Shown: in pieces, positions 1 to 9,259 of the stretch
Position numbering within the stretch: position 1 is the first letter of the stretch
Layout of the letters: the number at the start of each line of letters is the position of its first letter
NCBI GenBank assembly: GCA_016192455.1
Contig: JACPUC010000026.1
Location: forward strand, 62,001-126,000
Length of the DNA stretch: 64,000 nt
Direction of reading: 5' to 3'
Origin: Candidatus Tectimicrobiota bacterium
GTDB lineage: Bacteria > JACPUC01
Program-made: the position numbers and the translations under genes
The notes under the pieces: model-generated
Database searches by the model: none
What the model saw: the letters and a program-made list of their open reading frames with translations, nothing else
Told to the model about the DNA's origin: nothing

Positions 1-666
1 GCCGAACATCTCGGCCACCTCGAAGTTGCGCGCCGTCTCCAAGATGTAGAAACCGATGCCATCCACCGCCGCGATCATCTCCGAGGTGACGACCAGGATG
101 AGCGCGATTCCCAGGCTGATGCGCAGGCCCGTCACCATCTGCGGCGAGGCCGCGCGCAGGATGACCTTCAGGAGGAGTTGCCGCTCGCTGGCGCCGAAAG
201 TGTGCGCCGTGTGGATGAGGACCGGCTCGGCGCCGCGCACGCCGTCGATGGTGTTGAGGAGGATCGGCCAGGTGCAGGCGTAGACGGTGATGGCGATGCG
301 CATGCTCTCGTCAATGCCAAAGATGAGGATGGCAATGGGGATCATCGCCGGCGTGGGGAGGGGGCGGAGCAGCTCGATCGGCGGCTCGAAGAGGTGGAAG
401 AGCCAGCGCCAGCGACCCAGCAGAACCCCGCCGGTCAAGCCGATGAAGGCCGCCAGGGCGTAGGCTTTCAGGAACGTTGCAAGGCTCGACCCGAGGTGGC
501 GCGGGAGCTCGCCCTGGGCGATGCTCTGCACCGCGGTAGGGAAGATGAGCGACAGGGGCGGGAAGAATTCCGTCAGCTCCGGGTTTCCGCGCGCTCCCAG
601 CTCCCAGGCAGCGACGCAGAGGGCGAAGAGGAGCGTTCGGAGCAGGTAGACCCACAGCTTCCTCAT
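1..666 (-). CDS. ABC transporter permease, SsuC/TauC-like (3' end outside window)
   Basis: Inner-membrane permease of a nitrate/sulfonate/taurine-type ABC importer; 222 codons are visible and the C-terminus lies before base 1. It begins MRKLWVYLLRTLLFALCVAA, one hydrophobic segment, and continues through several membrane segments. The coupling region reads HTFGASERQLLLKVILRAASP, matching the EAA loop (x-GAS-x6-I-x-LP-like) of this permease class, followed by GLRISLGIALILVVTSEM. The start at 666 follows the ATPase stop by 58 bases, so it is the last visible gene of the operon with the ATPase and binding protein upstream. Substrate is unknown; the neighbouring hydrolases suggest an amide or heterocycle. 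Permease assignment is secure, substrate class is inferred. Confidence 0.88.
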   Translation of the reverse strand, partial: MRKLWVYLLRTLLFALCVAAWELGARGNPELTEFFPPLSLIFPTAVQSIAQGELPRHLGSSLATFLKAYALAAFIGLTGGVLLGRWRWLFHLFEPPIELLRPLPTPAMIPIAILIFGIDESMRIAITVYACTWPILLNTIDGVRGAEPVLIHTAHTFGASERQLLLKVILRAASPQMVTGLRISLGIALILVVTSEMIAAVDGIGFYILETARNFEVAEMFG

Positions 667-724
667 CCCTGCTGCTCCGGCATCTCGCCCATCCCTCCCG
701 CCCGCACCGCGAACCTTCCGCTCC

Positions 725-1513
725 CTACGCCGGGCTCTGCTCGGAGAAGGTGCGCATCATCTCGTAGATGCGCGTGCGATGCTCGACGAACTCCGGATGA
801 CTGCGGGTGCGCACCTGGTCGCGCGGGCGGCGCAGCCCGACGGCGCGCTCCTCGACAATCTCGCTCGGCCGCCGACCGCTTACCAGAACACGGTCCGAGA
901 GGTAGATCGCTTCATCGATGTCGTGCGTCACGAAGAGGATCGTGATGGCGAACTCCTGCCACAGCATGAGCAGGGAGTCTTCCAGCTCGAAGCGCATCTG
1001 CGCATCCACGGAGCCGAACGGCTCGTCCATGAGGAGAATTTCAGGCTTGCAGGCCAGCGCCCGGGCGATGGCAACGCGCTGCTGCATGCCGCCGGAGAGT
1101 TCCCAGGGGTAACGCCCGGCGAAGTCGCTCAAGCCGACGACCTTCAGGAGACGCTCGAGGTGGTGGCGATTGCCCTCTGGAAATGTCAGCTTCTTGATCT
1201 CCAGCCCGAAGGAGATGTTCTGCAGCACCGTGCGCCACGGCATCAGTGACTTGTTGTACTCCTGGAAGACCAGGATGAGGTTATCCGGTGGCCCCGCCAC
1301 CGCTTGGCCGTCCAGCAGCACCACACCTTGCGAGGGGCGCAGCAGCCCGGCGAGGCACATGAGCATCGTCGTCTTGCCGCAGCCGCTCGGTCCGACGAGG
1401 GAGATGAACTCACCCTGATTGACCGAGAAGCTGAGATCACGGATGGCGAGCACATCGCCCCGCTTCGCATCACGGTAGGTGTGCCGCAGGTTCCTGACCT
1501 CGAGCAACGGCAT
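725..1513 (-). CDS. ABC transporter ATP-binding protein, SsuB/TauB-like
   Basis: Cytoplasmic ATPase of about 262 residues driving the importer with the adjacent permease. Walker A is GPSGCGKTTML, the Q-loop is in VFQEYNKSLMPW, the signature is LSGGMQQRVAIARAL, Walker B is ILLMDEPFGSVD, and the H-loop is FVTHDIDEAI. I start at MPLLEV (1513) because AGGAG lies 6 bases upstream; in-frame starts at 1519 and 1561 exist but the first sits directly on that AGGAG and the second adds a tail untypical for the family. It lies 125 bases after the FAH-family gene and 58 bases before the permease, all on the minus strand. Confidence 0.93.
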   Translation of the reverse strand: MPLLEVRNLRHTYRDAKRGDVLAIRDLSFSVNQGEFISLVGPSGCGKTTMLMCLAGLLRPSQGVVLLDGQAVAGPPDNLILVFQEYNKSLMPWRTVLQNISFGLEIKKLTFPEGNRHHLERLLKVVGLSDFAGRYPWELSGGMQQRVAIARALACKPEILLMDEPFGSVDAQMRFELEDSLLMLWQEFAITILFVTHDIDEAIYLSDRVLVSGRRPSEIVEERAVGLRRPRDQVRTRSHPEFVEHRTRIYEMMRTFSEQSPA

Positions 1514-1638
1514 CCGCATCTCCTGGCCGAGGGCCGCTTCCGAGAGGGTGGGGGAGGGCAAGGACCCCCCACAACAACCCCCCAGCCAATTTCATCTCCG
1601 CCGCATCGAACTACTCTCATGGCGAGGCCGGCGACAGG

Positions 1639-2592
1639 TCACCAGGGCGCGCCGCTGACGGGGTTCTCCAAGGTGCCGATCTTCTCCACCACCACCTGCA
1701 CCACATCGCCGGGTTTCAGGAAGATCGGCGGATTGCGCATGCCGCCGACCCCCTCAGGCGTGCCGGTGGAGATGACGTCACCCGGCTCCAGGGTGAACCG
1801 CTCGCTGATGAAGGAGACGATTCGGTCAATGGGAAAGATCATCTGACGGGTGTTGGAGTCCTGTATCGCCATGCCGTTGAGGAAGCCCTGAATCCTGAGG
1901 TTCTGCGGCTCCCCGACCTCATCCTTCGTCACCAGCCACGGGCCCAGCGGGGCGAAGGTGTCGAGCGACTTGTTGAGGAGCCACTGACCCCGCTCGCGGT
2001 GGACCTCGCGCGCGCTCACGTCATTGAGCAGCGTGTAGCCGACGATGTGCTCGTAGGCCCGTTCAGCGGGGATGTCACGGCCTCCCCTGCCGATCACCAC
2101 GGCCAGCTCGGCCTCCCAGTCCAGCCGTTGGGTGAAGCGCGGCATCCGGATGGGCGCCCCTGGACCAATGACGACGCTGGGGAACTTCGTCAGCAGCACC
2201 GGCTGCTCCGGCTCGCCGCCGCCGCTTTCCACCGCGTGGCCGCGGTAGTTGAATCCCAGGAGGAGGAGCTTACGCGGCCGCGGCAGCGGAGCGCAGAGAG
2301 TAACTTCCGCAAGTTCGTAGAGGAGGCCCTCGCGGCGGAGCGCCTCGGCGGAGGAGGATAGACGCTCCCCCACGCGGGCCACCGCGGCGCGCGCGGCAGC
2401 CAGGCTCTCCTCGCCGCCGTCGAGGAGCTCCACCATATCCTGCGGCAAAAGCAGCGCGGCACGTTGGGCGGCGCGCCCCACTCCCCGTTCCATGAGGAGG
2501 AAAGAATACGCACGGCAGAGATCAACAACGTGGCCGTCGACGAGAGCGCCGATCCGCCGCTCCACCCCCCGCTCGTAGGTGATGAGCTTCAC
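1639..2592 (-). CDS. Fumarylacetoacetate hydrolase (FAH) family protein
   Basis: A 317-residue soluble FAH-fold enzyme. This superfamily hydrolyses or decarboxylates beta-diketo or 2-oxo acids with a divalent metal. An N-terminal domain of about 90 residues precedes the catalytic domain; typical core elements are LLLGFNYRGHA, DWEAELAVVIGRGGR, YTLLNDVSARE and GDVISTGTPEGVG, the last two very characteristic. The start is GTG at 2592 with GGGAGGGG about 8 bases upstream. It begins 21 bases after the substrate-binding protein gene, indicating co-transcription with the transport genes, so it probably handles a later step of breakdown of the imported compound. The exact substrate cannot be read from the sequence. 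Confidence 0.9.
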   Translation of the reverse strand: MKLITYERGVERRIGALVDGHVVDLCRAYSFLLMERGVGRAAQRAALLLPQDMVELLDGGEESLAAARAAVARVGERLSSSAEALRREGLLYELAEVTLCAPLPRPRKLLLLGFNYRGHAVESGGGEPEQPVLLTKFPSVVIGPGAPIRMPRFTQRLDWEAELAVVIGRGGRDIPAERAYEHIVGYTLLNDVSAREVHRERGQWLLNKSLDTFAPLGPWLVTKDEVGEPQNLRIQGFLNGMAIQDSNTRQMIFPIDRIVSFISERFTLEPGDVISTGTPEGVGGMRNPPIFLKPGDVVQVVVEKIGTLENPVSGAPW

Positions 2593-2613
2593 CGGCGTCC
2601 CCTCCCCCCTGCC

Positions 2614-3600
2614 TCAGTCGCTGCTCGTGGTGGCGAAGGGACTGATGAACCTCGCGACCTCCACCTTTTTGTCGATGACGCCGTACTTCGTCATCATGTC
2701 GGCGAGGTTCTGCAGGACCTCCTTGGAGACGCCCTTCGTGAACTCTGGCAGGGCGATCTTGCTGGCCAGGGCCGGCTGCAGGCGGGTGAACTTGGTGAGC
2801 ATGTCGCGCGTCTCGCTGGGGTGCGCGTTCACCCAGTCCACGCCGCGGTTGTAGGCCCGGATGACGCGCTTCATGAGCTCGGCGTTCTGCGCGGCATACT
2901 CCCGCATCACCGAGTAGGCGCTGATGTGCCAGCGGGGCGCCACCTCCCGCATATGGTAGGCGAAGACCCGCGTCTTCGGCGCCAGGATCGTCAGGAACGG
3001 CTCGATTGGCATGATGGCGTCGACCTGTTTGCTCATCAGCGCCCCACCCATCTGCGGAAACGGAATCTCCACGATCTTCACCTTCTTCCCATCCGCTCCG
3101 CGCGCCGCCATCCACTCGTAGAGGCCAAGGTCGAGGGCTCCCCCCACCCCGGCGGTGGAGATCACCTTTCCCTCGAGATCGGCGGCGTTCTTCAGTGGCG
3201 AGTCCTGGCGCACGAGGATCGCCGCGATCGGCGTGTCAGGGCCGTAGAGCGACGAGTCGCTCAGGATGTCCACCGGGAAGCCGTTGGCGTGCGCCGAGAT
3301 GATCGCCGTGGTGCCGTGCACGCCGAACTGCAGCGAGCCGGCGATGAGCGCCGGCACCACCGCGCCGCCGGTCGCCATGGTGACGAGCTTCGGCTCGATG
3401 CCGGCGTCCTTGAAATACCCCTGCTCGATGGTTGCGAAGAGCGGGCTTGCTCCCGCAACGGGGAGGTAGCCGATCTTCACCTCGGTGGCGGCGTCGGCCG
3501 GTGCCGCCGCGATCCCTGCGGTTCCCAGGGCCAGCAGACCGAGCACGAGCAACCTCACCACGCTCGCTGGGCTGCGAAGGCCCCTGCGATTCTGCTCCAT
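2614..3600 (-). CDS. ABC transporter substrate-binding protein, SsuA/TauA/NMT1-like
   Basis: Exported binding protein of 328 residues. It starts MEQNRRGLRSPASVVRLLVL and has a signal peptide ending near APADAA, then the mature domain TEVKIGYLPVAGASPLFATI, typical of the NMT1/THI5-like periplasmic binding family. The start at 3600 is chosen because GGAGAGGAG lies just upstream and the next in-frame start (3714) would put 38 extra residues before the signal peptide. It is transcribed with the FAH-family enzyme, ATPase and permease that follow. Its ligand is unknown; the upstream amidohydrolase and FAH-family enzyme suggest a catabolised organic molecule. Confidence 0.92.
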   Translation of the reverse strand: MEQNRRGLRSPASVVRLLVLGLLALGTAGIAAAPADAATEVKIGYLPVAGASPLFATIEQGYFKDAGIEPKLVTMATGGAVVPALIAGSLQFGVHGTTAIISAHANGFPVDILSDSSLYGPDTPIAAILVRQDSPLKNAADLEGKVISTAGVGGALDLGLYEWMAARGADGKKVKIVEIPFPQMGGALMSKQVDAIMPIEPFLTILAPKTRVFAYHMREVAPRWHISAYSVMREYAAQNAELMKRVIRAYNRGVDWVNAHPSETRDMLTKFTRLQPALASKIALPEFTKGVSKEVLQNLADMMTKYGVIDKKVEVARFISPFATTSSD

Positions 3601-3710
3601 TGCTCTCTCCTCTCCAAGCAGCGGCGGCACGTCCAGGCTCCGGGGAGCGCCTCTCCGGCAGAGGTGGAACGCAACACGCTCTGATGGACTCTCCTCCGCC
3701 CGCCATCGGC

Positions 3711-5447
3711 TCACGGCGTTGCCGATGCGGCGCGCAGCTCCTCCCCCAGGTCAGTGCCGGGGGCAGCGAAGGACACCTTGCCGTTGCTGACCGTCACGAC
3801 AGGGCGAAGGCGGGGGAGATCATCCTCGGCGACGGTAAGAGGATTCTCATCAAGCACCACGAAATCCGCAAGCATCCCGGCTGCCAGCCTGCCGAGCTCG
3901 TTCTCCCTGCCGCACAGGTAGGCGCCATCCGCGGTCATCGCCCGCAGCGCTTCCCACGGACGCAGGCGCTGGCGCGGCCCGAGCACCGCCCCGCTCATGC
4001 GCTCCCGGCGCGTGACGGCGCTCCACATGACGGCAAAGGGGTTGACCGGACAGTTGTCGGTCCCCATGGCGAAATGCACGCCATGCTCGAGCAGCGAGCG
4101 GTGCGGCACGATCTCCTGCTCCTCCTCCGGAAGGCCAGCGTACTTCTCGGCATCTTTCCAAAGGAAGGCGAACGGCACGGTGGTGACGACCACGTCCTGC
4201 GCCTGCATCTTGCGCATCGCCGCCTCCGATGGCTTGCGCAGGTGAACGAGGACATGCCGCAGCGGTTGCGCCCGCGGCAGGCGCCGCGCCACGCCCTCCC
4301 AGATTTCCAGCAGGCGGTCCGATTTCCAGCCCTCGATCGTGTTGATGCGCTGCCCGTAGCGCACGGCCACCTCGGCGAAGCGCTCATACTCCTCCTCTTC
4401 CAGGAGGTGCGGCAGGAATCCGGCCCAGCCGGTGTACGGGAGGTAGCCGCGCAAGAGGTCGATGAGCGCTCGGTTCCCGACAATGGGGAGGAAGAGGCCA
4501 TCGACGCGGAGCCAGTGGTTGGCCGCTTCGAGGGAATGCGGCCCGCCCTGCGCGTCGGCAAGCTCGCGCGCGGCTTCCTCCGGAGAGTCCCACGGCGCCG
4601 AGCGCACGAGGTGGCAACGCAGCCGCATCTCCTCCGGGGTGAGCCGGGCGTAGGCATCGAGCAGCTCGGGCGCCAGGCCATGCCCTTCGTAGACCGTCGT
4701 GACCCCGGCCTCGGCATAGCGCGCCATGGACCGCCGCAGGCCCTCGACGCGGTCCGCCAGCGAGAAGCGCGGCACCTGCGGCATCATCGTCAGCTCCACG
4801 AGGGGGAAGTAGTTCTGCTCCCGAAACACGCCGGTGGGCTCGCGGCGCTGCTCATCGAGTTCGATGGTGATGGTCGCCAGGGGGGGCCGGGTCTGGGCGG
4901 TGATGCCGCAAAGCTGCAGGGCGCGGCTGTTGGCAATGGAGACGATCGGCGGCTTCGTCCAGAAGCCCCATGGAGCCCGGATGTAGACCGGATGGTCCGG
5001 CGCCGCGGCGTCGAGGTCCCGGCGCGTCGGCCAGCGGCCTTCCGCCAGGCCCTCGAGAGGATTGAAGTAGAACGGCGGCTCCCCCAGCGGCATGGTGATG
5101 ATCCAGCTTCCCGCCGGGCGGCGCTTCGCCTCCGAAGCGATCCGCTGCTGGACCTCGGCAATGCTGCGCACGCCGGTCAGCGAGGGGAAGAGCTCCTTGA
5201 GGCCCTCGCGGTCCAGGTGCGCGTGCGCATCGACGAAGCCCGGAACCACCGTGCGGCCCTGCAGATCAAGGCACCGGGTCGACGCAGGGAGATGCTGCCG
5301 CAGCTCCTCGAAGCGACCGACGGCGACGATACGCCCGCCGCGCACGGCGATGGCTTCCGCCTGCGCCGCGGCTTGATCCATGGTGATGATGGCGCCGCGG
5401 TGGAGAATAAAGCCGGCCGTTGCTTGAGCTTGGACTGCATGATTCAT
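3711..5447 (-). CDS. Amidohydrolase family protein, YtcJ-like (copy 1)
   Basis: Metal-dependent hydrolase of 578 residues from the amidohydrolase-3/YtcJ group. The N-terminal beta-sandwich leads into VVPGFVDAHAHLDREG with the HxH metal pair, and the C-terminal part has GTDNCPVNPFAVMWSAVTRRE and ADFVVLDENPL, which restore the sandwich. The start at 5447 (MNHAVQ) has GGGGAGG 9 bases upstream; an in-frame ATG at 5486 lacks a ribosome site. It is first in the operon with the binding protein 110 bases downstream. A close full-length homologue of the same length lies at 41792-43528, also directly next to a binding protein gene. Substrate unknown. Confidence 0.92.
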   Translation of the reverse strand: MNHAVQAQATAGFILHRGAIITMDQAAAQAEAIAVRGGRIVAVGRFEELRQHLPASTRCLDLQGRTVVPGFVDAHAHLDREGLKELFPSLTGVRSIAEVQQRIASEAKRRPAGSWIITMPLGEPPFYFNPLEGLAEGRWPTRRDLDAAAPDHPVYIRAPWGFWTKPPIVSIANSRALQLCGITAQTRPPLATITIELDEQRREPTGVFREQNYFPLVELTMMPQVPRFSLADRVEGLRRSMARYAEAGVTTVYEGHGLAPELLDAYARLTPEEMRLRCHLVRSAPWDSPEEAARELADAQGGPHSLEAANHWLRVDGLFLPIVGNRALIDLLRGYLPYTGWAGFLPHLLEEEEYERFAEVAVRYGQRINTIEGWKSDRLLEIWEGVARRLPRAQPLRHVLVHLRKPSEAAMRKMQAQDVVVTTVPFAFLWKDAEKYAGLPEEEQEIVPHRSLLEHGVHFAMGTDNCPVNPFAVMWSAVTRRERMSGAVLGPRQRLRPWEALRAMTADGAYLCGRENELGRLAAGMLADFVVLDENPLTVAEDDLPRLRPVVTVSNGKVSFAAPGTDLGEELRAASATP

Positions 5448-6352
5448 CCGGCCAGGCCTCCCCTTCCGGCGCAGTCGTCGTTCCATGGCGGCGGGAGCAG
5501 CGCTCCAGCGAGCGCCTGGTCGCCCTCCTCCTGCACCTTACAGACGATGGAGAGAAGGAAGCCCGGCGCCGCGGTGCTTGCCACATCGTCTCCTCCATGC
5601 TACAGGATGCGGGGTAGTGGACGTCGGGATTACGGGAGGGGGGGGTTGTTTCGTCCTGGCCTGCCCCTCGCGGCATCACTTCTGCCAGGCCCGCACGATG
5701 GACAGGCCGTTCTTTACGTCAGCACAAGTCAATATGGCCTCCAGCGGACGGCGCGGCCAGCCTTGCGCCGGCGCAGGTTCCGGTACCGTACTCCGTTCCA
5801 CGATCTGGATCAAGGGGATCCAGCGTTCACACATCCTCGAACGCGAATACCTCCAAGCCACTGCCGCCGCCAGCCGGCTTCTCCCGCTCCTCTGCCGGCG
5901 GAGCACCGTGCCCACCGGCATCGCGCGCTGGCGGCAACCTCGGGGGTGCGCGGATGGTTCGCTCTTTCCGAAGAAGGTGCGAAGCTGCTACAATCGCTGC
6001 TCGCGTGTCCAGACAACGAGGAGCGCAGAGCACGGCGGCAGGCCGCGCCTGCGGCGGCGCTGATCACGGCGCGACCGGCGGAGGAGAAGACCCCTTGGAC
6101 CCGACGATGCGGAGCGGAAGTCCGGCGATCGGCGGGACCTGAAGCAGCGCCGGGAGATGCGCGGCTGATCCACCACGCAACGGCGGCTCCTGTCTCGTGC
6201 AGCGCTCGACCTGCAATCCAGGAGGACCCACGAGGCCGCGGCTTCGCGCGCGGGCGGGCGCTTGGCAGAGGAAAGCGGGAAGCTTCCCCGGCGAAGAGAC
6301 GGGGAGAGCGCGGCAGGGGTCGGCCGATTTACCCCAGGAGGCAAGAGTCGGA
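5448..6352. other. Gene-poor region between divergent genes
   Basis: About 900 bases without a convincing gene. Several open frames exist on both strands but none has a recognisable domain, good ribosome site or typical codon pattern. The sequence should hold the promoter of the minus-strand operon. A TGCTACAAT extended -10-like element at 5986-5994 on the plus strand is the only promoter-like signal noticed towards 6353, without a good -35. Confidence 0.45.
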
Positions 6353-6940
6353 GTGCGCATCTCTCTCCCGCGGCTCATGTCACGCCTGACCAGCCCCTAC
6401 GTGGCGCCTGTTTTCGTCGGCTTCCTGGCGGCGTGGCGGTATGCGATCTCCCTCCGCTCGTTTTTCCTCTGGTTCTCGATTCAGCTCGTCTTCACAACGC
6501 TCATCCCCGGCATCATTGGGCTGGCGCTGGTGCGGCGCGGCTGGATCACCGAGCTGCACGTACCCCGCCAGGAGGACCGCACCGTCTTCTACCTGTCGGT
6601 GGCGCCCTGCCCCATCGCCGCGTTTCTGCTCCTGTATCTCCTGAACGCCCCGGTGCCTCTCCTGCTCCTCGCCATCGGCTATATGGCGACACTCCTGGCC
6701 TTCACGCTCATCAACTTGAAGACGAAGATCAGCTCGCACGCCGGAGCTGTCTCCGGCAGCGTGGCGGCATTTTTCTTCATGTTCAAGAGCGCCGCCCTGC
6801 CGACGCTCATCTTCGTTCCCCTGGTGATCTGGTCGCGCCTGGCCTTGCGCCAACACTCGCTCGGGCAGGTCCTCCTCGGCACCCTCCTGGCGGCCGCCAT
6901 CATGGTCTCCGTCTTCTCAGCCTACCACCTGAGCCGTTGA
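6353..6940 (+). CDS. Polytopic membrane protein, PAP2-phosphatase-like
   Basis: An integral membrane protein of about 195 residues with five or six hydrophobic segments. Two motifs recall the PAP2 acid phosphatase-like family: KISSHAGAVSG, near the position of the SGH motif, and WSRLALRQHSLGQVLLG, near the SRxxxxxHxxxD motif. The motifs are divergent and the canonical lysine-arginine element is not evident, so catalysis is uncertain. I chose the GTG at 6353 because AGGAGG lies 11 bases upstream; ATG at 6377 is the alternative and lacks a ribosome site. It stands alone between divergent genes and ahead of the aroF promoter. Confidence 0.65.
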   Translation: MRISLPRLMSRLTSPYVAPVFVGFLAAWRYAISLRSFFLWFSIQLVFTTLIPGIIGLALVRRGWITELHVPRQEDRTVFYLSVAPCPIAAFLLLYLLNAPVPLLLLAIGYMATLLAFTLINLKTKISSHAGAVSGSVAAFFFMFKSAALPTLIFVPLVIWSRLALRQHSLGQVLLGTLLAAAIMVSVFSAYHLSR

Positions 6941-6984
6941 CCGCGCTCTCATTCCGCCGCCGGGTCTCCGCCGGCGAAGATTTA

Positions 6985-7013
6985 TTGACAGCCCCGCCGG
7001 CGCGACGTATACA
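6985..7013 (+). promoter_or_regulatory. Sigma-70 promoter of aroF
   Basis: A perfect -35 TTGACA (6985-6990) and -10 TATACA (7008-7013) are separated by 17 bases. Transcription would start near 7020, giving a leader of about 145 bases before aroF at 7165. No aromatic-rich leader peptide was seen in it. Confidence 0.8.
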
Positions 7014-7164
7014 TTGGCTACGCCCTGTACGCAGATGACTGCGCCCCGACCTCGACGGTGTTCCCATCCGGCCCACCTCTCCGCAGCGCCAGGATGCCAC
7101 ACACCTTTTGGTTTGGCCGCGGCGCCAGCACCGTCGCCTGCCGCGGCCGAGGAGCCCTGCACCC

Positions 7165-8181
7165 ATGATCATCACCATGAAGGAAGATGCCACGCGCGAG
7201 GAGATTGCGCGGGTGATCGAGAAGATCAAAGCCCTCCGTTTTGAACCGCATATCGACACCGGCAGCAAGCTTGCGGTCATCGGGGTGCGGGGCGACACGA
7301 GCAAGCTCGAGGCGGATGAGTTCTACCAGTTGCCCGGAGTCGCTTCCGTGGCTCGCGTCTCGAAACAGTACAAGGAGGTCAGCCGCGAGTTCCGCTCGCG
7401 CGATACGGTGCTCAACATCGGGGGGCACAAGGTGGGTGGCGAGCATCCCCCCTTCATCATCGCCGGCCCCTGCACGGTGGAGACGCGCGAGCAGGTCATG
7501 CTGACCGCCGCCGAGGTGAAGAGCGCGGGAGCCGTGGCCTTGCGCGGCGGCGCCTACAAGCCGCGCAGCTCGCCGTACTCGTTTCAGGGGCTGGGCGAAG
7601 AGGGGTTGAAGATTCTCGCCGAGGCGCGCGAAACCTTCGGCATGCCGATCGTGACGGAGATCAAGGAGATCGGCACCCTCGATCTGTTCGCGAAGTACGA
7701 CATCGACGTCTACCAGGTCGGGGCGCGCAACATGCAGAATTACGACCTGCTGCAGAAGCTCGGCCAGGTCGGCAAGCCGGTGCTCCTGAAGCGCGGCCCA
7801 GCCAACAGCATTGATGAGTGGCTGCTGTCGGCGGAGTACATCATGGCGAACGGCAACCCGCAGGTCATCCTGTGCGAGCGCGGCATCCTGCCGCCGATCG
7901 GCTCGAAGCTGCGCTACACCTTTGATGTCGGCGCCATCCCCGTGGCCCGGGAGCTGTCGCACCTGCCGGTCATCGCCGACCCGAGCCATGCCGCCGGGCG
8001 CTGGAACTACGTGCTGCCCTTGGCTCGCGCCGCTCTGGCCGCCGGCGCCCATGGCATCATCGTGGAGGTGCACCCGAACCCCACCGAAGCCCTCTGCGAC
8101 GGACCACAAGCGTTGAAACCGGCACGCTTTCGGGGCTTCATGGAGGAGGTGCGGGCGCTCTACGCAAGCAGCCAGGCGTAG
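7165..8181 (+). CDS. aroF: 3-deoxy-7-phosphoheptulonate synthase (DAHP synthase), type I beta
   Basis: Catalyses condensation of phosphoenolpyruvate and erythrose 4-phosphate, the first step of the shikimate pathway. The 338-residue protein has an N-terminal ferredoxin-like regulatory domain (MIITMKEDATREEIARVIEK) followed by the TIM barrel with FIIAGPCTVE, RGGAYKPRSSPYSFQG, QVGARNMQNYDLL, VLLKRGP and IADPSHAAGRW. This layout is that of the Thermotoga-type enzyme, where the N-terminal domain carries feedback inhibition. The start at 7165 has GAGGAG about 10 bases upstream. It is monocistronic, with a strong promoter and a stem-loop terminator at 8295-8320. Confidence 0.97.
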   Translation: MIITMKEDATREEIARVIEKIKALRFEPHIDTGSKLAVIGVRGDTSKLEADEFYQLPGVASVARVSKQYKEVSREFRSRDTVLNIGGHKVGGEHPPFIIAGPCTVETREQVMLTAAEVKSAGAVALRGGAYKPRSSPYSFQGLGEEGLKILAEARETFGMPIVTEIKEIGTLDLFAKYDIDVYQVGARNMQNYDLLQKLGQVGKPVLLKRGPANSIDEWLLSAEYIMANGNPQVILCERGILPPIGSKLRYTFDVGAIPVARELSHLPVIADPSHAAGRWNYVLPLARAALAAGAHGIIVEVHPNPTEALCDGPQALKPARFRGFMEEVRALYASSQA

Positions 8182-8294
8182 CCGAGAGAGAGGAAGGCAA
8201 GGAAGCCGCGGCGGCGTGCCGGTGTCCACCAGTCCTCCGCTCCACCTAGGTGCTGATGGAGAAGAGGGTCGGCCGGAGAAGGGCGCACCAAAGG

Positions 8295-8320
8295 AAAACC
8301 CCGCTCGAAAGCGGGGTTTT
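8295..8320. terminator. Bidirectional terminator between aroF and the sigma factor gene
   Basis: Stem AAAACCCCGC pairs perfectly with GCGGGGTTTT around the loop TCGAAA. The T-run on one strand and A-run on the other allow termination from both sides, fitting the convergent genes ending at 8181 and 8372. Confidence 0.9.
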
Positions 8321-8371
8321 GTGTATCGGGGCGCGCCCCAAGCGGGTGGTTGGCCCGCGGTTGATTGCGCC

Positions 8372-9232
8372 TTAGTTGAGGTAGCTGTTCAGGCGCCGCG
8401 CCGAGGCCCAGCGCAACAGGCGCGCCTTGGCACGGCTTTCGATCTGGCGGATGCGCTCTCGGCTCAAGCGCAGCTTCTTCCCCACCTCCTCGAGGGTGAG
8501 CGGCTCGGCGCCGTCCAGACCAAAGCGCAGCGAAATGATGGTGCGCTCCTTCTCACCAAGCTTCTCGAGCAGATCGGTGATTTCCTGACGGAGCGAGTCG
8601 CGCATCAGGTTCTGATCGTGGGAGGGGAGGTTCGCCGCTTCGATCATATCGAGGTAGCGCGTCGAAGTCCCTTCCGCCAGGGGGCTTTCGAGCGAGAAGC
8701 GCTGCCGCGAAACCCGCAAGATGTCCTCGATCTCGTCCAGCGGCATCTCCAGGTGTTTGGCGAGATCATCAGGCGTGGGCTCCGCACCCATCCGCTGGGT
8801 CAGCTCATTCCCCTTCTTGGTGATTTGGTAGAGGATGCGGGCCCGATTCAACGGCAGGCGAACGATGCCGCACTGCCCCGCCATCGCCTGCCGGATGGCC
8901 TGCTCGATCCACCACACCGCGTAGGTGATGAAGCGCACGCCGCGATCGGGATCGAACTTCTCCGCCGCCTGCATGAGGCCGATGTTCCCCTCGTTGATGA
9001 GGTCAAGCAGGAAGATGCCGCAACCCTTGTACTTGTTGGCCACCTTCACGACGAAGCGCAGGTTCGCCTCCACGAGGTGTTGCAGGGCCTGATGGTCGCC
9101 TCGCTGGATGTGCCGCGCCAGCTCCACCTCCCCTTCTCTGGTCAAGCGCTCGGTGCGCGAAATCTGCCGCAGATAGCTGGCCAACGCATCTTCGTGCTCG
9201 CTCTGCACCTTCTTCGAAGCCAGGGTAGCCAT
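8372..9232 (-). CDS. RNA polymerase sigma factor, RpoD/SigA family
   Basis: A 286-residue sigma-70 family factor without region 1.1. Region 1.2 (DALASYLRQISRTERLTREG), region 2 (LVEANLRFVVKVANKYKG, DLINEGNIGLMQAAEKFDPD, FITYAVWWIEQAIRQAM), region 3 and region 4 (LTLEEVGKKLRLSRERIRQIE) are all present. The length fits a group 2 or short primary sigma factor; which one cannot be decided here. The start at 9232 has GGAG 6 bases upstream; an in-frame TTG at 9259 is less likely. A sigma-70-like promoter lies at 9445-9473 and the terminator at 8295-8320 serves its 3' end. Confidence 0.95.
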   Translation of the reverse strand: MATLASKKVQSEHEDALASYLRQISRTERLTREGEVELARHIQRGDHQALQHLVEANLRFVVKVANKYKGCGIFLLDLINEGNIGLMQAAEKFDPDRGVRFITYAVWWIEQAIRQAMAGQCGIVRLPLNRARILYQITKKGNELTQRMGAEPTPDDLAKHLEMPLDEIEDILRVSRQRFSLESPLAEGTSTRYLDMIEAANLPSHDQNLMRDSLRQEITDLLEKLGEKERTIISLRFGLDGAEPLTLEEVGKKLRLSRERIRQIESRAKARLLRWASARRLNSYLN

Positions 9233-9259
9233 GCCGCTCTCCAATAACCAAGGTAGCAA

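Noticed and set aside
5485-6063. Plus-strand open frame of 192 residues
   Set aside because: No ribosome site, domain or coding codon pattern; overlaps no known family.
3432-6389. A very long plus-strand open frame (985 codons)
   Set aside because: It is antisense to the amidohydrolase and other genes, has no recognisable domain and shows high-GC shadow composition.
7014-7164. Attenuator or leader peptide of aroF
   Set aside because: The leader has no run of Phe, Tyr or Trp codons and no paired terminator structure.
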